NCBI GenBank assembly: GCA_937891565.1
Contig: CALAHA010000413.1
Span: 1-6,760 of the forward strand
Length of the DNA: 6,760 bases
Reading direction: 5' to 3'
Origin: an uncultured Ilumatobacter sp.
Lineage (GTDB): Bacteria; Actinomycetota; Acidimicrobiia; Acidimicrobiales; Ilumatobacteraceae
The notes beneath the pieces are model-generated. The model saw only the letters and a list, made by a program, of their open reading frames with translations. It searched no databases and had not been told where the DNA came from. The first letter of the stretch is position 1, and each line of letters begins with the position of its first letter. A program made the position numbers and the translations under genes. Shown here piece by piece: positions 6,031 through 6,760 of this stretch.

Positions 6031-6760
6031 TCAGCTGGTGATCATCGTCAACAGCTCGGTGACCCGGTCAGTACAGGTAATGAGGTCGGCAGCTTCGAGG
6101 TTCAACCGCAGTAACGGCTCGGTGTTCGAAGGGCGCAGATTGAACCACCAGTCGCCGCAGTCGACCGTGAGGCCGTCGAGGCGATCCTGGTCGTGGTCGC
6201 TGTGCACGGCACTGATCTGTTCGATCACGGCGGCAGCATCATCGACCTGGGTGTTGATCTCGCCGCTGGCCGCATAACGCTCGAACGGGGCACGAACCCC
6301 AGACAGCGGCCCGCCGGATCGCCCGACTTCGGCCATCACCATCAACGATGCGATCAAGCCACTGTCGGCGTTGAAGTTGCGAGCGAAATAGTAGTGCGCT
6401 GAGTGCTCGCCGCCGAAGACCGCTCCGGTTTCGGCCATGATCTGCTTGATGTAGGAGTGCCCAACTTTGGTCCGCACGGGCACGCCACCGTGCTCGGTGA
6501 CAACCTCGGGAACGCTCTTTGAGCATATGAGATTATGTAAAATCGTGGCGCCCGGCGCAGCGCGCAGTGCCGCAACAGCGAGCAGCGCAGTAGTGGTCGA
6601 GCCGCTCAGACCCACGCCCAGCTCGTCAACGACGAACACCCGATCTGCATCACCGTCGAATGCCAGCCCGATGTCAAAGCCGCCAGACTTGACGCGTGCT
6701 CGCAGGTCGCGCTGGTTCGCAGGCTGCAGCGGATCTGCCGGATGGGTGGGGAATGTGCCG
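6031..6760 (-). CDS. manB: phosphomannomutase/phosphoglucomutase, C-terminal part (5' end beyond the right edge)
   Basis: This is an alpha-D-phosphohexomutase, interconverting hexose 1- and 6-phosphates for GDP-mannose or glycan precursor supply. The frame is open from the window edge, so about 242 C-terminal residues are visible. They begin GTFPTHPADPLQPANQRDL and include the metal-binding loop DGDADR (encoded at 6657-6640), the sugar-binding loop GEHSAHYYF with alanine where many members have glycine, and the C-terminal phosphate-binding RPSNTEPLLRL. The N-terminal half with the catalytic phosphoserine lies outside. A GTG at 6639 could be taken as a start, but it falls inside the conserved DGDADRVFVVDE stretch and is not one. 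Substrate preference (mannose or glucose) cannot be told from this part. A 24-base AT-rich patch at 6520-6543 uses codons rare for this DNA (TTA, ATA). It is the first visible gene of the run containing the Trm112-like protein and ahcY. Confidence 0.93.
   Translation of the reverse strand, partial: GTFPTHPADPLQPANQRDLRARVKSGGFDIGLAFDGDADRVFVVDELGVGLSGSTTTALLAVAALRAAPGATILHNLICSKSVPEVVTEHGGVPVRTKVGHSYIKQIMAETGAVFGGEHSAHYYFARNFNADSGLIASLMVMAEVGRSGGPLSGVRAPFERYAASGEINTQVDDAAAVIEQISAVHSDHDQDRLDGLTVDCGDWWFNLRPSNTEPLLRLNLEAADLITCTDRVTELLTMITS

Overview
The window looks like a chromosomal segment of a high-GC Gram-positive bacterium (Actinomycetota). The order phosphomannomutase, Trm112-like protein, then S-adenosylhomocysteine hydrolase resembles a housekeeping block of that phylum. 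The secreted protein built from 'RILDTR' repeats is the sort I associate with Acidimicrobiia such as Ilumatobacter. The class-level guess is an inference; no rRNA or marker phylogeny is available here.

Right half (6760 down to 2482, all minus strand): a 5'-truncated phosphomannomutase/phosphoglucomutase (manB-like), a 77-residue Trm112-like protein, a 127-bp spacer holding five copies of a 14-bp tandem repeat, a 495-residue secreted protein made of three related domains, a 200-bp spacer with a stop-proximal inverted repeat and a structured leader, and then ahcY with a clear ribosome binding site. The manB, Trm112 and ahcY genes serve sugar-phosphate metabolism, methyltransferase support and the methyl cycle. 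The secreted protein is an apparent lineage-specific guest among them.

Middle (1706-2368, plus strand): a YczE-family integral membrane protein, convergent with ahcY. A strong 16-bp-stem hairpin between the two genes can act as a shared terminator.

Left part (1657 down to 1, minus strand): a tightly packed cobamide-salvage operon. It holds a CobD/CobC-type PLP enzyme, the adenosylcobinamide amidohydrolase CbiZ, and the first 14 codons of a third gene. Each junction is an ATGA stop/start overlap, which implies translational coupling. CbiZ removes the aminopropanol side chain from adenosylcobinamide to give adenosylcobyric acid, and CobD makes the aminopropanol phosphate used to rebuild the side chain, so the pair forms a coherent remodelling step.

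The main anomalies are: a single in-frame TAG that splits the CobD-like gene although both halves keep family sequence in the same frame; a G9 homopolymer inside cbiZ; the 14-bp tandem array; and a structured ahcY leader in which I could not recognise the SAH riboswitch core. I did not find a clearly new multi-gene system. No gene-free stretch exceeds 300 bases.
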